Source of the DNA: Butyrivibrio sp. INlla16
GTDB lineage: Bacteria; Bacillota; Clostridia; Lachnospirales; Lachnospiraceae
Direction of reading: 5' to 3'
Length of the DNA: 64,000 nt
Assembly: GCF_900104155.1 (NCBI RefSeq)
Contig: NZ_FMYB01000016.1
Location: forward strand, 1 to 64,000
Within the stretch, counting starts at the first letter, position 1. Each line of letters begins with the position of its first letter. Under the pieces are notes generated by a model, which saw nothing but the letters and a program-made list of their open reading frames with translations, ran no database searches and was not told where the DNA came from. The translations under genes and the position numbers were made by a program. This document shows, one piece after another, positions 36,528 to 45,709 of the stretch.

Positions 36528-37316
36528 TCACCTATGGAAAACGCTGGCTATAGCTGCGAACAATCCCTTTCTCTCATCAAGATCAAGGAACGGAACAGAA
36601 TCACCAAGTATCCTTCGGCATATATTCATATATGCCTGTCCCGCAAGTGTGCTGTCACCTGCAAGCGGTTCTCCGTTATTGGTTGCAATAACTATATTCT
36701 CATCGTCCGGTACGACACCAAGAAGATCAATAGCAAGGATATCCACAACGTCATCGGCGCTCATCATATCGCCTCTTCTAACCATCTCCGGTCTTATTCT
36801 ATTGACAACAAGCTGAGTCTGTCCTATCTCATTAGCTTCCAGAAGACCAATTATTCTATCTGCATCTCGTACAGCAGAAACCTCAGGAGTAGTAACAACA
36901 ATAGCTCTTTCTGCACCTGCTATAGCATTCTTAAAGCCCTGCTCTATACCGGCAGGACAATCCATAATAACATAATCAAATTCCTGCTTCAGTTCCTCAC
37001 AAAGCATCTTCATCTGATCAGGTGTTACGCTGGTCTTATCCTTCGTTTGTGCCGCCGGCAAAAGAAAAAGAGTATCAAATCTCTTATCTCTTATCATCGC
37101 CTGCTTCACCTTACAGCTTCCCTCAACAACATCGACGAGATTATACACGATTCGATTTTCAAGACCCATGACAACGTCAAGGTTTCTTAACCCAATATCG
37201 GTATCAATCAGCACAACCTTCTTGTTAAGCTTTGCAAGCGCTGTACCAATATTTGCAGTAGTTGTTGTTTTCCCAACACCGCCTTTGCCGGAAGTTACGA
37301 CTATTACTTCTCCCAT
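36528..37316 (-). CDS. minD: Septum-site ATPase MinD
   Basis: 262 aa from ATG 37316 (GGAGGG before it; the in-frame ATG at 37328 lacks a site and adds MEGC). Deviant Walker A GKGGVGKTTTT (about 10-20), switch regions and a C-terminal amphipathic helix (GLFAAIASVFHR) for membrane binding. Oscillates with MinE and carries MinC. Second gene of minCDE. Confidence 0.96.
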   Translation of the reverse strand: MGEVIVVTSGKGGVGKTTTTANIGTALAKLNKKVVLIDTDIGLRNLDVVMGLENRIVYNLVDVVEGSCKVKQAMIRDKRFDTLFLLPAAQTKDKTSVTPDQMKMLCEELKQEFDYVIMDCPAGIEQGFKNAIAGAERAIVVTTPEVSAVRDADRIIGLLEANEIGQTQLVVNRIRPEMVRRGDMMSADDVVDILAIDLLGVVPDDENIVIATNNGEPLAGDSTLAGQAYMNICRRILGDSVPFLDLDERKGLFAAIASVFHR

Positions 37317-37335
37317 ACAACCCTCCATAGAAAAT

Positions 37336-38088
37336 TTATATAAGACGATTATCTCTCAAAAATGCTGCGCCGTAAACATCTTTTACAATATGTCCGTTTA
37401 AAATATATGCCACCTCGGTTTTTTTGTCAGTCTGACCTTTCATAAAACTTTTCATTTTCAGCCTGGGGCCCTCATCTGAATCGGGAGAAATAGCAATCTT
37501 ATCGGCAATTCTGACCTGCAATGGATCAAGCTCCAACGCCATTATAAAAGCACTCTCATCGCCTGTGCTTCCTGCATGTGCGCTGCCTCTAAGAGCCCCC
37601 ATAACAAAAATATTGCCCTCCGAACTTACTGATGCTCCGGGTTTAACATCCCCCAGAATTACTACACTTTTGCCAAAAGAAAGGTCCTGGCCGGATCTCA
37701 GATTACCCGTATGTATATCTGCTTGTTTTTTTATAATATCCGGATCAATCCCTAACTGCTCTTCATCCGGTTTACTATCCTCTTCCTGTTGTACAATTAC
37801 AGGTTGTTTTACATAGCTTGCAAAAATTCTGTCAGTGTCCGGATCATCTCTGATAACACAGCACACATCTATATCGCAATTATTGGAAATAGTATCAAGA
37901 ATTTCATTCTCTTCTTTGTCGCAAAGAGTCCTGCCTCTTATTATCATCCCCATAGAGGCTTTTCCCAGAAAGGATTTTGATTCACGGAACTTGTCAGCAA
38001 TCTCTTTAACAAGAATCTCAAATGACTCCTTGGGATCCAGTTCAAGGATAATTCCTTTTCCCGTACCTTTAAGATTAACTGCCCCCAT
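37336..38088 (-). CDS. minC: Septum-site inhibitor MinC
   Basis: 250 aa. N-terminal FtsZ-inhibiting domain (about 1-105, GIILELDPKESFEILVKEI) and C-terminal right-handed beta domain (about 145-220, SVVILGDVKPGASVSSEGNI; FVMGALRGSAHAG) that binds MinD and dimerises. A Glu/Asp/Gln linker (about 110-140) joins them. Start ATG follows GGGAGGAG. It starts soon after the tsf terminator; I could not place a good promoter, so it may rely on readthrough. Confidence 0.92.
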   Translation of the reverse strand: MGAVNLKGTGKGIILELDPKESFEILVKEIADKFRESKSFLGKASMGMIIRGRTLCDKEENEILDTISNNCDIDVCCVIRDDPDTDRIFASYVKQPVIVQQEEDSKPDEEQLGIDPDIIKKQADIHTGNLRSGQDLSFGKSVVILGDVKPGASVSSEGNIFVMGALRGSAHAGSTGDESAFIMALELDPLQVRIADKIAISPDSDEGPRLKMKSFMKGQTDKKTEVAYILNGHIVKDVYGAAFLRDNRLI

Positions 38089-38135
38089 CTATAACTCCTC
38101 CCAAACAAACTTTTTCGATATTATTCAATAAAAAC

Positions 38136-38163
38136 GCCCCTGCCGTTATATAACGGCAAGGGC
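38136..38163 (-). terminator. Terminator of rpsB-tsf
   Basis: GCCCTTGCCGTTA / TAACGGCAGGGGC (one mismatch, loop TA), then GTTTTTATTG on the reverse strand. Confidence 0.85.
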
Positions 38164-38190
38164 AATCAAATCTAATACTTGATAGGAATA

Positions 38191-39141
38191 TTACTGCATT
38201 CCTGCCTGCTTAGCAACCTCTTCTGCGAAGTTCTCTTCTCTCTTCTCGATGCCTTCACCGGTCTCAAAACGAACAAAACGCTTGATAGAAAGGTTTGCGC
38301 CATTCTCCTTAGCAACCTGAGCAACATACTGAGCAACAGTCTGCTTACCATCTTCAGCCTTTACGTAAACCTGCTGGTTAAGGCAGATCTCCTTAAGCTC
38401 TTTCTGGAGACGGCCCTCGAGCATCTTCTCGATGATCTGCTGAGGCTTTCTCTTTCCTTCAGGAAGTTCTTCATTCTCCTTAGTAGCCTGAGCAAGAAGA
38501 ATCTCCTTCTCATGGTTTCTGAACTCTTCAGAAACATCGTTCATATCAACATACTTAGGATAAAGTGCTGCAATCTGCATTGCAATGTTCTTGATAGCAT
38601 CCTTGATGTTATCGTTAACAACATCTGTATCTGCCTCAACAAGAACAGAAATTCTTCCGCCACCGTGAACATAAGGTACTACAATACCGTTCTCTGCAGT
38701 AATCTTCTCGAAACGACGAATGCTGAGCTTCTCAGAGATAACTGCTGTGATATCGATAAGTGCTTCCTGAACTGTCTTAGAAGTATCAACATTCCACTTC
38801 TCAGCCATGAAGCTATCCATATCCTTAGCATCAGACTCAACAGCCTGCTTTGCAACTGCCTCAACAAAAGTCTGGAACTGCTCGTTCTTAGCAACGAAAT
38901 CTGTCTCTGAATTAACCTCTACAACTGCTGCAGTCTTATCATCCTTAACTGCGATTCTTGTAAGACCCTCAGCTGCGATTCTGCTAGCCTTCTTCTCAGC
39001 CTTAGCCTGACCGTTCTTTCTAAGGAACTCAACTGCTGCGTCCATGTCTCCGTTTGTCTCAGTAAGAGCCTTCTTGCACTCCATCATACCTGCGCCGGTA
39101 GACTCACGTAACTCTTTAACCATTGCTGCTGTGATAGCCAT
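38191..39141 (-). CDS. tsf: Elongation factor Ts
   Basis: 316 aa. Exchanges GDP on EF-Tu. UBA-like N-terminus with LRESTGAGMMECKKAL (about 11-26), then the two core subdomains (TDFVAKNEQF, about 81-90). Longer than many forms because of a complete C-terminal part. Follows rpsB by 58 bp. pyrH and frr, the usual next genes, are absent after it. Confidence 0.97.
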   Translation of the reverse strand: MAITAAMVKELRESTGAGMMECKKALTETNGDMDAAVEFLRKNGQAKAEKKASRIAAEGLTRIAVKDDKTAAVVEVNSETDFVAKNEQFQTFVEAVAKQAVESDAKDMDSFMAEKWNVDTSKTVQEALIDITAVISEKLSIRRFEKITAENGIVVPYVHGGGRISVLVEADTDVVNDNIKDAIKNIAMQIAALYPKYVDMNDVSEEFRNHEKEILLAQATKENEELPEGKRKPQQIIEKMLEGRLQKELKEICLNQQVYVKAEDGKQTVAQYVAQVAKENGANLSIKRFVRFETGEGIEKREENFAEEVAKQAGMQ

Positions 39142-39199
39142 GTGTATTATCCTCCACGATATTTAAATTATATTTTTCAAATAATATTCTGAATAAGGA

Positions 39200-39946
39200 T
39201 TACTCCTCAGTAGCCTCTGCAGCCTCTTCGTCTGCAACCTGCTCCTCAGATGTAAGGTTCTCTGCACCCTGGTTAGCCTCGATAACAGCGTCAGCCATCT
39301 TACCAACAAGAAGCTTTACTGCACGGATAGCATCATCATTTCCGGGAATGATGAAATCAAGCTCATCAGGATCGCAGTTTGTATCGCCGATACCGATAAG
39401 TGTAATACCAAGTGCCTCAGCTTCCTGAATGCAGATTCTTTCCTTCTTAGGATCTACTACAAAGATAGCATCAGGGATTCTCTTCATATCGCGAATTCCG
39501 CCAAGAACCTTGTTAAGCTTCTCATATTCCTTCTTGAGCTGTGCAACTTCCTTCTTGGGAAGAACATCGAAAGTACCATCTTCCTGCATCTTCTCAAGCT
39601 TCTTAAGACGATCAATTCTGCTCTGAATTGTACGGAAGTTGGTAAGCATACCACCAAGCCATCTCTCGTTTACATAGTACATACCGCAACGCTCAGCCTC
39701 AGACTTAACTGCGTCCTGTGCCTGCTTCTTAGTACCAACGAAAAGAACTGTACCACCCTGTGATGCGATTTCAAATACTGCCTTGTAAGCCTCGTCAACC
39801 TTAACAACTGACTTCTGAAGATCAATAATGTGGATACCGTTTCTCTCTGTGAAGATGTAAGGAGCCATCTTAGGGTTCCATCTTCTGGTCTGGTGTCCGA
39901 AATGTACACCTGCTTCAAGTAACTGTTTCATAGATACAACGCTCAT
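39200..39946 (-). CDS. rpsB: Ribosomal protein S2
   Basis: 248 aa. Small-subunit protein at the cleft between head and body. The start [20 protein letters not shown] and [40 protein letters not shown] are all typical. The C-terminus is Glu-rich. Preceded by a structured leader and by a terminator that separates it from the flagellar region. Confidence 0.98.
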   Translation of the reverse strand: MSVVSMKQLLEAGVHFGHQTRRWNPKMAPYIFTERNGIHIIDLQKSVVKVDEAYKAVFEIASQGGTVLFVGTKKQAQDAVKSEAERCGMYYVNERWLGGMLTNFRTIQSRIDRLKKLEKMQEDGTFDVLPKKEVAQLKKEYEKLNKVLGGIRDMKRIPDAIFVVDPKKERICIQEAEALGITLIGIGDTNCDPDELDFIIPGNDDAIRAVKLLVGKMADAVIEANQGAENLTSEEQVADEEAAEATEE

Positions 39947-39990
39947 GTTATTACCTCCATTTGGTTAATCTTCCGCATTTCTTTGCTCTT

Positions 39991-40075
39991 TTAACCCAAA
40001 GGGGCGTTAAATCCTTTGGAAAGCTATCACCCTATCCATGTCAGACACCGGATGAAATCTGGAAATACGTGTTTA
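39991..40075 (-). promoter_or_regulatory. Structured leader of rpsB
   Basis: Between the upstream terminator (40106) and rpsB lie several small inverted repeats. CCAAAGG (39996-40002) can pair with CCTTTGG (40013-40019), while TTAAC (39991-39995) can pair with GTTAA (40006-40010), and these exclude each other. A further hairpin CC-A-GAT / ATC-C-GG lies at 40049-40063. I cannot name an Rfam family; autogenous control by S2 is possible. Confidence 0.4.
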
Positions 40076-40105
40076 TTTGCTACACTGTCAGCTAAAAATG
40101 GGCAT

Positions 40106-40158
40106 AAAAAAGCCCAAATGCTCACAGCTTCATAAGAATACCATGATTTTGGGCTTTT
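40106..40158 (-). terminator. Terminator between the fla/che operon and rpsB
   Basis: AAAAGCCCAAAA / TTTGGGCTTTTTT on the reverse strand, with a long loop of about 29 nt holding a small GCT-GTG-AGC hairpin. Placed 13 bp after the stop of the last gene of the operon. Confidence 0.75.
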
Positions 40159-40170
40159 GACAAGACATTT

Positions 40171-40974
40171 TTATTTTGTAATTATTGATGTGATCTCCTC
40201 AAAGGAAGCACCTCGAGGGATCTGTTTCGTTCCGGATCGTATAAATCTGTCCTTCCCGGTACTTATAAGGTAGTTATTATACTCAACTCCGTCAGTAATA
40301 ATTCCTGCCTCTCTTAAAATTCTGGCACAGTCATCCGAATCGCTGCCGCTTGGCAAAACAACAACCACATAATTTGTATCACTGCTGTTTGCCACCTGAG
40401 AAGTTTCTGAACTCTCATTTGAAGAATCGTTTGTAGAAGCAGCTTCACTTACTGAGGCTTCTTCCGGAGCAATTTCCGCCTCGTCTGTTGAAGTTTCTGT
40501 TTCTGAAGTTTCTGTTTCTGAAGTTTCTGCTCCTGTTTCTTCGGCTTGAAGAGTTTCTGTGGAAGCTGTTTCAGAAGCGTTATCCGAAGCGAGCTTAACA
40601 TCTTCTTCGGCTGAAATGCTTTCACTGCTTTCTCCAGTCGGTTCGCTCTCCTGCGTCTTTTCATCCACTTCAGGAACTGATTCACCTGCTGCAGACTCGT
40701 CTTCGTGGATTTCTTCAAATATTTCTTCTCCTTTTTCATCCACTTGCGAATCGGATGCAGTGTTATTGGCTTCATCGATTACCTCCGAATTCTTAGCCGT
40801 CTCCGAATAGCTTGACAACGTACTTTCGGCTTCAACCATCCCGAGCTGCTTAGCCCTCTTTATTATTTCCTCATCACTCATTTTGGCAGTACGTTTTCCA
40901 AGCGCAATACCCATTATCACAGCTGTAAGGACAATTCCGAGACCAAGTCCCCTTAAATAATATTTTAGTTTCAT
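40171..40974 (-). CDS. Membrane-anchored protein with an isolated YceG/MltG-type LysM-like domain
   Basis: 267 aa. One N-terminal membrane helix (about 8-26, LGLGIVLTAVIMGIALG), then a long Ser/Glu/Thr linker (about 55-195, with repeats such as TSETETSETETS), then about 70 residues (VVVVLPSGSDSDDCARILREA ... IPRGASFEEITSIITK) like the LysM-like subdomain of the MltG/YceG endolytic transglycosylase. The catalytic half of MltG is absent, so it should bind, not cut, peptidoglycan. Last gene before the rpsB terminator. Confidence 0.65.
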   Translation of the reverse strand: MKLKYYLRGLGLGIVLTAVIMGIALGKRTAKMSDEEIIKRAKQLGMVEAESTLSSYSETAKNSEVIDEANNTASDSQVDEKGEEIFEEIHEDESAAGESVPEVDEKTQESEPTGESSESISAEEDVKLASDNASETASTETLQAEETGAETSETETSETETSTDEAEIAPEEASVSEAASTNDSSNESSETSQVANSSDTNYVVVVLPSGSDSDDCARILREAGIITDGVEYNNYLISTGKDRFIRSGTKQIPRGASFEEITSIITK

Positions 40975-41004
40975 GATAACTCTTTCATTCCCCCAAAACC
41001 GCTG

Positions 41005-42279
41005 TTACATTATTGAACTGCGGTTTTTCTTATGTTTTCCGGCAAGATCTATTACAAGCTTAACCTCTCCTATGCCAAGTCTCAGTTCTCTCGCAATGAC
41101 TACCGCTGACTTTCCTGCCTTATGCATATCAAGTATTTTCTGATTTCTTGAAGCGGGATCACTTATTACATCATTATTCGGAACAACCACCTCTTCAATA
41201 GTCTTTTTCCTTGTAGCATCAGAAATCGAAACTACCTTCGCAGGCTTTTCAACCTGAGCAGGCACCTCTTCCATCGGGATTTGTTCAGTAGAATCATCTA
41301 CAGCAACAGCAGTCTGAATTTCAGGCTGTACGAGGGGAGTGTTCTCAATAACCTCATCAGCAATATCATCAAGAAAATTATTCTCATCTGAATCCGGCCA
41401 ATATTGTGAACGAAGTTCCATTGGCTCGTTATCATAATACTCCAGTTCTTCCGGCATAGCCTGGGCTGCGCTTTCAGGCTCCGAACCTATTACTCTGTTC
41501 TGAGTCTTTTTAGCTGCAACAGCATCAGCTCTGTCAAGAATATCGGCAAGTGATGAAAACTGCGGTGCTGATTCCTCCTGCACCCCTGCCTCAATCTCCG
41601 CCTGCTTTGCTTCTTCCTGTAATCTGGCCTGTCTTGCGGTTTCTTCTTGTAACTTAGCCTGTCTTGCGGCTTCTTCCTCAGCGCGTAGTCTTGCTTCTTC
41701 CTCAGCTGCTTTTCTTTTTGCTTCAGCCTCTATCTCAGCTCTTCTGCGCGCTTCCGCTTCACGCTCTGCCTGTCTTCTTTCTTCCTCTTCGCGCAGAGCC
41801 TGTTCTCTGGCCTGAGCCTCCAGTTCAACCTGTTTTTTGGCCTCTTCCTCAAGCTCAGCCTGCCTTTTAGCTTCTGCTTCCTTTACTTCCTTGGTAGCAC
41901 GATTAGCCTCAGAAACAGTGTTTTTGAGGTTCTTGTGCTTGTCATTAAGCATATCATACATAAAAACTACTTCATCATGATTTTTATGGATATCATTCAT
42001 GACAGTATCTGAATATTCGCTTATGGCAGACATCTTCTCGTTGGTTACCCTGTCCATTGCACGCTCGGCCTTATTAATTGCCTCCTCCATGCAATCATCA
42101 AGCATCTCATCGATTTGTCCCTGAGAATTCTTGATTGCTTTGGAAACCATATCATTTATCTTCTGATTGGTTCTGTCAAAATCGAAACCGTCTGCCTCTT
42201 TGCCACCCGGAATCAGATACCCTATTATAACCGCCAGGACTCCGGCGGCGATTAAAATTATTTCCGTGACACTTATCAT
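41005..42279 (-). CDS. SwrB-like (DUF6115-type) membrane protein with coiled coil
   Basis: 424 aa from ATG 42279 (GGGGATG before it); an open frame runs back to 42402 but its first 41 residues are not family-like and overlap the 119-aa gene. One N-terminal membrane helix (about 2-22), then a long Ala/Glu/Arg coiled coil (about 35-270, EAEARRRAEIEAEAKRKAAE type), a low-complexity acidic part, and a C-terminal helix-turn-helix-like end (NQKILDMHKAGKSAVVIARE... GEVKLVIDLAG). The B. subtilis swrB gene (fla/che activator) occupies the same place, between sigD and rpsB; its C-terminal motif is alike. Probably an assembly or activation factor of the flagellar basal body. Confidence 0.65.
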   Translation of the reverse strand: MISVTEIILIAAGVLAVIIGYLIPGGKEADGFDFDRTNQKINDMVSKAIKNSQGQIDEMLDDCMEEAINKAERAMDRVTNEKMSAISEYSDTVMNDIHKNHDEVVFMYDMLNDKHKNLKNTVSEANRATKEVKEAEAKRQAELEEEAKKQVELEAQAREQALREEEERRQAEREAEARRRAEIEAEAKRKAAEEEARLRAEEEAARQAKLQEETARQARLQEEAKQAEIEAGVQEESAPQFSSLADILDRADAVAAKKTQNRVIGSEPESAAQAMPEELEYYDNEPMELRSQYWPDSDENNFLDDIADEVIENTPLVQPEIQTAVAVDDSTEQIPMEEVPAQVEKPAKVVSISDATRKKTIEEVVVPNNDVISDPASRNQKILDMHKAGKSAVVIARELRLGIGEVKLVIDLAGKHKKNRSSIM

Positions 42280-42349
42280 AACATCCCCACTCGAGCAAAA
42301 GTATCCCGCTCCTCCGTAACGAAATACACTATCTAGTATTATAAAGTGT

Positions 42350-42709
42350 TCAGATTTTGAAGTCAAACCCCGAGGAAATATGCATATCCAAAGGCTTTCC
42401 ATCAGACCCTATAAGGGTTTCCGACAGTTTTTCAAGCTCCTCGGGTGTTCTATACTTGTTTTTACCTTTTCCGCCATTTCCAAAGTACTCATTTTTTCCT
42501 TTTTCTTTGGCATCGTGTTTTTCTTTTTCCTGCTGGGAGACATCTTCTTTCTTAATCACAGAATTGGATTTCTGATCAACTTCTTTGTTGAATTCAGTCT
42601 GGAAGGCATTCTGATCAGTGAAGACTTTGTTGTCTTCATTTTGCTTAATCTGTGAAAAATCGTTGGTTCTTAAAACATTGCCCTGGAAATCAATTCTGTT
42701 AATCGACAT
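42350..42709 (-). CDS. Unknown small polar protein in the flagellar operon
   Basis: 119 aa, not recognised. Very hydrophilic, Lys/Glu/Asn/Gln-rich, no Cys and no hydrophobic segment; it begins MSINRIDFQGNVLRTND and ends with a more ordered PEELEKLSETLIGSDGKPLDMHI. A GGGAAGGGAGGT ribosome site is present. Between fapA and the swrB-like gene, about 70 bp from each, in a run of motility genes. The mostly disordered sequence would suit a chaperone or export substrate; this is only a guess. Confidence 0.6.
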   Translation of the reverse strand: MSINRIDFQGNVLRTNDFSQIKQNEDNKVFTDQNAFQTEFNKEVDQKSNSVIKKEDVSQQEKEKHDAKEKGKNEYFGNGGKGKNKYRTPEELEKLSETLIGSDGKPLDMHISSGFDFKI

Positions 42710-42781
42710 ATTTACCTCCCTTCTCCCGCAATATATCTCCCCTTTCTATAATTATTATATCGTACCAAAACGCTAAAAACA

Positions 42782-44365
42782 TTATATTGGCCCGGTTTTT
42801 ACATATCCATCCCTAAGTTCAAACCTACAATAGGTAGATTCTGTTTTAAGTGTTGTCTGCTGATCTCCGATATGAATTGTAATTCCCGGATAAGCAGTGC
42901 CTTCAACTACGACGTAAGCATCCTTTGAATCGGCAAGCTTTTGCTGAAGTTGCTCAAGTTCCTTATTGTTCTTTTCAATCTGAGATACCAGAACTTTATT
43001 CATAGTGATAAGCTGCTGGGCCTGCCTGGTCTGTTCCGGTGAAAGCTGTCCACCTGTTTTAAGTCTTTTTGTAATAGATTCTACAGTCGGCTTTATTGTA
43101 ACCAGACGCTTAGTAGAATCTGCAACCGCCTTTTGAAGCTCTCTTATCCTTACCTTGATATTAGGGTCTGCACCGACTTCAATAATAGTTGTGGCACCCA
43201 TATCGCTTCCGAGATCCTTCGCGGTTATCTTATCAGTAGCTGTAACTCTGCCGCCTGCAATAAATCCCTTTTTACCGGAAACATTGATTTCCGTTCCGGA
43301 AGAAACATTTGAATGAAGGATACTCTCGCTTGTAACACTTCCTTTCGCTGTTACTTTCGAATTTTCAATAAACTTGGTAACAATATTACCTCCGGCTTTT
43401 ATTTCTCCTTTACCCATACCGTTAATGCCGCGTTCCAGAATAATATCGCTTCCGGCATTTAAGCTGGCACCTTCAACAACACCTTTCACGATAATATTGG
43501 CACCTGCTTTAATCGAAAAACCTGAAGCTACAGTTCCCTTTACTACCACACTTCCGTCATAATTTATATTTCCCGTCGAGACATCAACGTTTTCAAACTC
43601 TATAACGTTGCTTACCGTAACTTTACCGTCTTTCAGAGTTACATGCCCATCTGCATTGGCATACAAAACGAGCCCATCCTCGGAAAGATAAGTATTTTTG
43701 CCCGGAACAAGCTTTAATGCCTTTACGGGATGAGGATTCAAAATCTCGCCATAAATATTCTGTCCGGGATCTCCGGGATCTTCGGGCGTTAGTATGGCAA
43801 GCTGCTCGCCTTTATGTACATGGTTAATAATATTCAGATTAAAATAGTCAACACTACCGTCTTCACGCATAGTGGGTTTCGCATGCAAATCCGTCTTGAA
43901 AGTATAATCAACCTTCGCATTGGTCCCTTCTCTTGTTTTTGACCCTTTTGCCACCACGATTTCCTTGCAATATTCTCTATCAGAGAAATAGTTGCTTATA
44001 GCTTCAGAATCTATCCCAAATACAATATTTCTGTACGCAAGATCTTCGATAAACTCCTTAGGGCTCATCTCCTCTGCACCTTCGGAAGGCGCATAAAAAA
44101 ATGCCGAGGCCTCCATACGGTCACGGGAAATAGTGAGCCTGTAGCTCTCTCTTTCCGGGAAAGCCGCGTTGTCGTTTAAAACAACAAGCTCTCCTGTCGC
44201 TTGCGTAACAGCCTCGTTCAGCACTTGTGGTCTATAGCTTATTGATCTTTCATCAAGGTATTCCTTGATATCATCATATTGAAGGGCTTCTCCGAAATCT
44301 GTAGGCGGAAAAACCTTTATACCGGTCGTAGTGGGCATAGTGATTAGTTGAAAATAACCGTTCAT
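42782..44365 (-). CDS. fapA: DUF342 family protein (flagellar assembly protein A)
   Basis: 527 aa. DUF342/FapA: N-terminal region (about 1-180), then a parallel beta-helix-like repeat block (about 180-400) with many G-x-I/V-x-G and A-G-x-D/N-I units (VKGVVEGASLNAGSDIILERG), and a coiled-coil C-terminus (about 395-470). Members near fliA are linked to flagellar assembly in clostridia, but the biochemical role is not known. Start ATG 44365 follows GGAGGG by 5 nt. Next to sigD. Confidence 0.8.
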   Translation of the reverse strand: MNGYFQLITMPTTTGIKVFPPTDFGEALQYDDIKEYLDERSISYRPQVLNEAVTQATGELVVLNDNAAFPERESYRLTISRDRMEASAFFYAPSEGAEEMSPKEFIEDLAYRNIVFGIDSEAISNYFSDREYCKEIVVAKGSKTREGTNAKVDYTFKTDLHAKPTMREDGSVDYFNLNIINHVHKGEQLAILTPEDPGDPGQNIYGEILNPHPVKALKLVPGKNTYLSEDGLVLYANADGHVTLKDGKVTVSNVIEFENVDVSTGNINYDGSVVVKGTVASGFSIKAGANIIVKGVVEGASLNAGSDIILERGINGMGKGEIKAGGNIVTKFIENSKVTAKGSVTSESILHSNVSSGTEINVSGKKGFIAGGRVTATDKITAKDLGSDMGATTIIEVGADPNIKVRIRELQKAVADSTKRLVTIKPTVESITKRLKTGGQLSPEQTRQAQQLITMNKVLVSQIEKNNKELEQLQQKLADSKDAYVVVEGTAYPGITIHIGDQQTTLKTESTYCRFELRDGYVKTGPI

Positions 44366-44391
44366 TCATACCCTCCTGTCAATTAGCCCCT

Positions 44392-45165
44392 TTAGCCAAG
44401 TTGTGTAAGTATGCCCATGTACTTTCCGAGTTTTTCTCTCATTTTTTGCAGAGCTCTCGTATGCAACTGTGAAACTCTGGACTCGGAAACCTCAAGCACA
44501 TTGCTTATTTCCTTTAGTGTCAGTTCTTCGTAATAATACAAAAGAATAACTTTCTTCTCTTTATCGGTAAGAAGAGCCAGACTTTCGGCAAGCATCTTCT
44601 TAAGTTCTTCTTTTTCAATTGCTTCCTCGGGTTTTTCAAAACTCGAGGCAAGATTATTGGTATCCTCCGGAACATCGCTTCCCTGTTCCATAAATTCATT
44701 GAGAGAAACAACACCGGTAACCTTCATCTGATTCTGCCAGTTTACATACTCATCATCGGAAATACCGAGTTTCGAAGCTATCTCCGTATCAGTCGCAGGA
44801 TGCCCCTGTTCTTTTTCAATCTCATGTATCGCCGCCTCAATTTTTTTCTGCTTCTGGCGGATGGTTCTGGGAATCCAGTCCATCTTCCTTATCTGATCAA
44901 GAATCGCACCTCTTATACGGACGCTTGCATAGGTTTCAAATTTGACATCCTTCATAAGGTCAAACTTATCTATGGCGTCAATCAGACCAAAAATACCATA
45001 CCCAACAAGATCGTCATACTCAACGTTGAAGCCAAGGTACATGGAAAGTCGCCCCGCCACCAGTTTCACAAGCGGAGCATACTCCAAAATAAGCTTCTCT
45101 CTAAGTTCAGGTGCTTTATTCTTATGATATTCATTCCAAAGCTTACTTCTTCCAGTCTCATCCAT
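44392..45165 (-). CDS. sigD: Flagellar sigma factor SigD/FliA
   Basis: 257 aa. Region 2 (LVKLVAGRLSMYLG, DDLVGYGIFGLIDAIDKFD, FETYASVRIRGAILDQIRK; about 33-108), region 3 and region 4 (LTDKEKKVILLYYYEELTLKEIS, SESRVSQLHTRALQKM; about 195-250) all intact. Reads sigma-28 promoters of late flagellar genes. The usual place after cheD, with one unknown gene between. Start ATG 45165. Confidence 0.97.
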   Translation of the reverse strand: MDETGRSKLWNEYHKNKAPELREKLILEYAPLVKLVAGRLSMYLGFNVEYDDLVGYGIFGLIDAIDKFDLMKDVKFETYASVRIRGAILDQIRKMDWIPRTIRQKQKKIEAAIHEIEKEQGHPATDTEIASKLGISDDEYVNWQNQMKVTGVVSLNEFMEQGSDVPEDTNNLASSFEKPEEAIEKEELKKMLAESLALLTDKEKKVILLYYYEELTLKEISNVLEVSESRVSQLHTRALQKMREKLGKYMGILTQLG

Positions 45166-45181
45166 AAGCTAACAGTCCCTG

Positions 45182-45709
45182 TCAAAATTCCGAAAAGTCT
45201 TCCCCGACTACGAAATCATCGCTTTCTCCGAATGGATTATACTCATTCGGTGTATTTTGGTTTTCTGTTTCTTCATCTGCCAAAGCAGCAGCCTCCTCAG
45301 CAGCCAGCCTCTCAGCTTCGGCCTGCGCCTCAGCTTCGGCAGCAGCAAGTTCATCGGCTTCTCTTTGAGCTATAGCCTCTTCCTGAACAAGAATTGCATC
45401 TTCTTTGGCTCTGTTCAAATTGTCAAAATGACTGACAATCAGCTCAAAAAATCTACCCACCACGAAAAAAACAGCCAATGATAAAAGAAGAGTTTTAATC
45501 CAGGCTCCGATTTCGTAATGCTGCAGAAGTGTGAATATCGCCATGAATCCACCTCCAAGCAGCATAACGAAAGCGGTAATAAGTCTGGTCTTAGGAGCTT
45601 CGGTAATAACCCTTGTCTCCCTATGAAATTTTCTTTCTTTTTTCTTCTCTTCCGGCTTTTCTTCGCTGGCCTCTACTATTTTCTCTTCAGTAATCTCTTC
45701 AGCACTCAT
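45182..45709 (-). CDS. Unknown membrane protein, 175 aa, in the fla/che operon
   Basis: Not recognised. Basic and Glu-rich N-terminus (about 1-40), two membrane helices (about 44-62 and 70-90, AFVMLLGGGFMAIFTLLQ; LLLSLAVFFVVGRFFELIV), then an Ala/Glu coiled coil (about 95-150) and an acidic C-terminus. Overlaps cheD by 4 bp. Similar two-helix proteins in motility operons exist in Lachnospiraceae, function not established to my knowledge. Confidence 0.7.
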   Translation of the reverse strand: MSAEEITEEKIVEASEEKPEEKKKERKFHRETRVITEAPKTRLITAFVMLLGGGFMAIFTLLQHYEIGAWIKTLLLSLAVFFVVGRFFELIVSHFDNLNRAKEDAILVQEEAIAQREADELAAAEAEAQAEAERLAAEEAAALADEETENQNTPNEYNPFGESDDFVVGEDFSEF

